Assembly: GCA_020975725.1 (NCBI GenBank)
Contig: QXJR01000022.1
Coordinates: 186,001 to 250,000, forward strand
Direction: 5' to 3'
Origin: Picocystis sp. L7
Lineage: Eukaryota > Chlorophyta > Picocystophyceae > Picocystales > Picocystaceae
DNA: 64,000 bases
The notes beneath the pieces are model-generated. The model worked only from the letters and a program-made list of their open reading frames with translations. It did not search any database and was not told the DNA's origin. The stretch's first letter is position 1; each line of letters begins with the position of its first letter. Positions 62,623 to 64,000 of the stretch are shown here, in pieces. Position numbers and translations under genes: made by a program.

Positions 62623-63300
62623 TTATGCTGATCGCATGGCATCCAGGCGAGCATTCAGCTGTCTCATTTCCTCTTCCTCCTCTTCCTCCACTGGAGTTGC
62701 TTGTTCTTGCTTGCTACTGGTCGTTGGCATGCGTTCCATGGTTTCCCCTGCAATTTCATCGAGCACCCTTTGCACCTCCACCTCCGTCTCGTCCTCTATG
62801 TCGTCCGTGTCTACAGCACTGTCAATCATGTCATCCATCATTTCACTGATGATCCCAGCTTTCATCATTTCTTTGCTCATGTTCTGCATGATGAGTCCTA
62901 TTTCCGGTGCTTTGATGAGTTTTCCCATGGCTTCCATGACCTCTGTACTGCTTTGCAGGGAACCTAAGACGCGTGCAGTAGCCACCTGTTCTCCCAAGTG
63001 CATGGAGACAGCCTGCAGTTCTGCTTTATTCTCGTGCAGTCGTGCCACGGTTTTTTTCGAGCTCACGAGCTCCTTGGCAAGTATTTTGGCTGACTGCATG
63101 TCGCTCCTATGAGCCGCTTGCTTGATTTCTTTTTCCACTTTCTTCTGTTCCCTGGAAATTTCGTTGATTTGTCGGTCCAGCTTTCGCCCTTCGGAGCGGA
63201 GCTGTTTCTGCCAGTTCCGCAAAAGCTCCCTCGGTTCGGGCTGTTTGACGAACATCCCTTTTACCTTGGACCACATCCCATCTCCCTTTAACGCGGCCAT
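62623..63300 (-). CDS. VPS24: ESCRT-III subunit VPS24/CHMP3
   Basis: Product of 225 aa, the usual length. ESCRT-III filaments drive membrane scission in multivesicular bodies and cytokinesis. It has the basic N-terminal helix (MWSKVKGMFVKQPEPRELL), KLDRQINEISREQKKVEKEI, LAKELVSSKKTVARLHENKA, and the VPS24-like core SSTEVMEAMGKLIKAPEIG, followed by MSKEMMKAGIISEMMDD. An acidic linker (VEEEEEEEM) leads to a C-terminal MIM1-like helix RQLNARLDAMRS that binds the MIT domain of VPS4. CHMP3 rather than CHMP2 is favoured by the STEVMEAM..L.K.PEI and SKEMMKAGII pattern. The start at ATG 63300 (context GACATGG) is preferred; ATG 63276 is an alternative. Confidence 0.9.
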   Translation of the reverse strand: MAALKGDGMWSKVKGMFVKQPEPRELLRNWQKQLRSEGRKLDRQINEISREQKKVEKEIKQAAHRSDMQSAKILAKELVSSKKTVARLHENKAELQAVSMHLGEQVATARVLGSLQSSTEVMEAMGKLIKAPEIGLIMQNMSKEMMKAGIISEMMDDMIDSAVDTDDIEDETEVEVQRVLDEIAGETMERMPTTSSKQEQATPVEEEEEEEMRQLNARLDAMRSA

Positions 63301-63708
63301 GTCGACGTTGGACGCGCGCCTGGATGCTGTCCCCTCGCTTCGGAGGGCACCGCGGTTGTTTCCCTTTCGAAACGGCGGTTTTGACCCGAAATTTTCCAAC
63401 CCGACGAAGGGACGCGGAACCGAACCGAATCCGGGTCTGCGGTTGGATTTGAAGGCGGTTTCCAGGACGCATCGATCACGCCAGTTGCTGCCCCCCTTTT
63501 CAAAATCCCTTTTTGACGGTCCGATGGGGGATCGATCCACGTGGGTCCCCGAGCTCCTGGTTCTCCATCCCTTCCATCCCGATGCTTGAAAGGGAACGCT
63601 TGACCCAGCTCTTCTGCTTCGATCCCCAAGGGAAAGGGAAGCGAACCGAACCCAGAAAGGGGGAGGAAATCACACGAGCACGGTTCACCAACGACCGAAG
63701 CGGCCAAC

Positions 63709-64000
63709 ATGCTCGCGCGCGCTTCGTGCGCCTTCGCCACGCGTCGAGCTGCGATCCAGGCCGCCAGGAAGGCCTCCACGTCGGTAAGGATCGTGCAGAT
63801 CTCCGAGGGGACGAACGGCGGGACGCAGGGGATCGGTCTGATCGGAGCGAACGGGAGGCTGACGCACGCGATGACGTGGTGGGCATGGTAGACCATCCTG
63901 GGATACAAAGTGACCGACCACGAATACGATGCCATCGTGGTGGGAGCAGGCGGTGCTGGATTGAGAGCAGCTCTGGGACTGTCGGAAGCGGGACTCAACA
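63709..64000 (+). CDS. SDHA: Succinate dehydrogenase flavoprotein subunit, 5' end (cut by window)
   Basis: Catalytic subunit of mitochondrial complex II, partial. I read join(63709..63783, 63892..>64000). Exon 1 is 25 codons, [19 protein letters not shown] and KASTS, a clear mitochondrial presequence. The donor is TCG|GTAAGG at 63784 and the acceptor GGTAG| at 63891, with a CTGAC branch-like site; the intron is 108 bp, phase 0. Exon 2 reads [20 protein letters not shown] and [10 protein letters not shown], the FAD-binding start of SDHA ([20 protein letters not shown] in other species, quoted as [16 protein letters not shown]). The gene continues beyond the window. Confidence 0.88.

Overview
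This is a nuclear fragment of a photosynthetic eukaryote, most likely a unicellular alga of the green lineage. The evidence is a plastid gene set (zeaxanthin epoxidase, glutamyl-tRNA reductase, a PxcA/CemA-like envelope protein, a MOC1-type resolvase) beside ordinary eukaryotic genes (cullin-4, HUS1, ORC3, AP-1 sigma, VPS24/CHMP3, PGAP3/PER1, UBA4/MOCS3, mitochondrial carrier, SDHA). GT-AG introns, mostly close to the 5' end, can be placed in at least five genes (hemA, PurKE, CUL4, AP-1 sigma, SDHA). The taxonomic call is inference; no rRNA or organelle sequence is present.

Layout. 1-13.9 kb is a nest of Copia LTR retrotransposon copies: one nearly whole, a second family that lacks its 5' part, an inverted copy of the first that lacks its 3' part, and a much older remnant. 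About 13.9-16.7 kb holds no gene I can support. From 17.2 kb gene space begins: PxcA-like (+) and zeaxanthin epoxidase (-) converge. An 885-bp Mutator-type non-autonomous transposon with 214-bp inverted repeats and an 11-bp target duplication lies upstream of the epoxidase. Then come hemA (+), an unrecognised gene (-), a repeat-rich intergenic block with a 90-bp MITE, HUS1 (+), UBA4 (-), PurK-PurE fusion (+), CUL4 (+) and an SLC25A38-like carrier (-).

38.7-41.9 kb is a possible composite mobile unit: two 785-bp direct repeats, each with its own inverted ends, on either side of a Tc1/mariner-type transposase. It is followed by MOC1 (-), a Crypton/Ndc10-like tyrosine recombinase (+), a Nudix hydrolase (+) and AP-1 sigma (-) whose stop codons overlap, an ammonium-transporter homologue (+) without the twin-histidine pair, a delta-12 desaturase (+), a CapA-family protein (-), an ankyrin protein (-), an unrecognised small gene (-), PGAP3 (-) divergent from ORC3 (+), a BAR-like protein (+), VPS24 (-) and the 5' end of SDHA (+), cut by the window edge.

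The genes are single-copy housekeeping and plastid functions, not an operon-like pathway. They are mostly in convergent or divergent pairs with 90-200 bp between the convergent stops. First exons often encode targeting peptides and are separated from the conserved body by GC-rich introns of roughly 110-520 bp (four of them 260-270 bp or about 110 bp). Very long open frames in the GC-rich spacers are mostly not genes.
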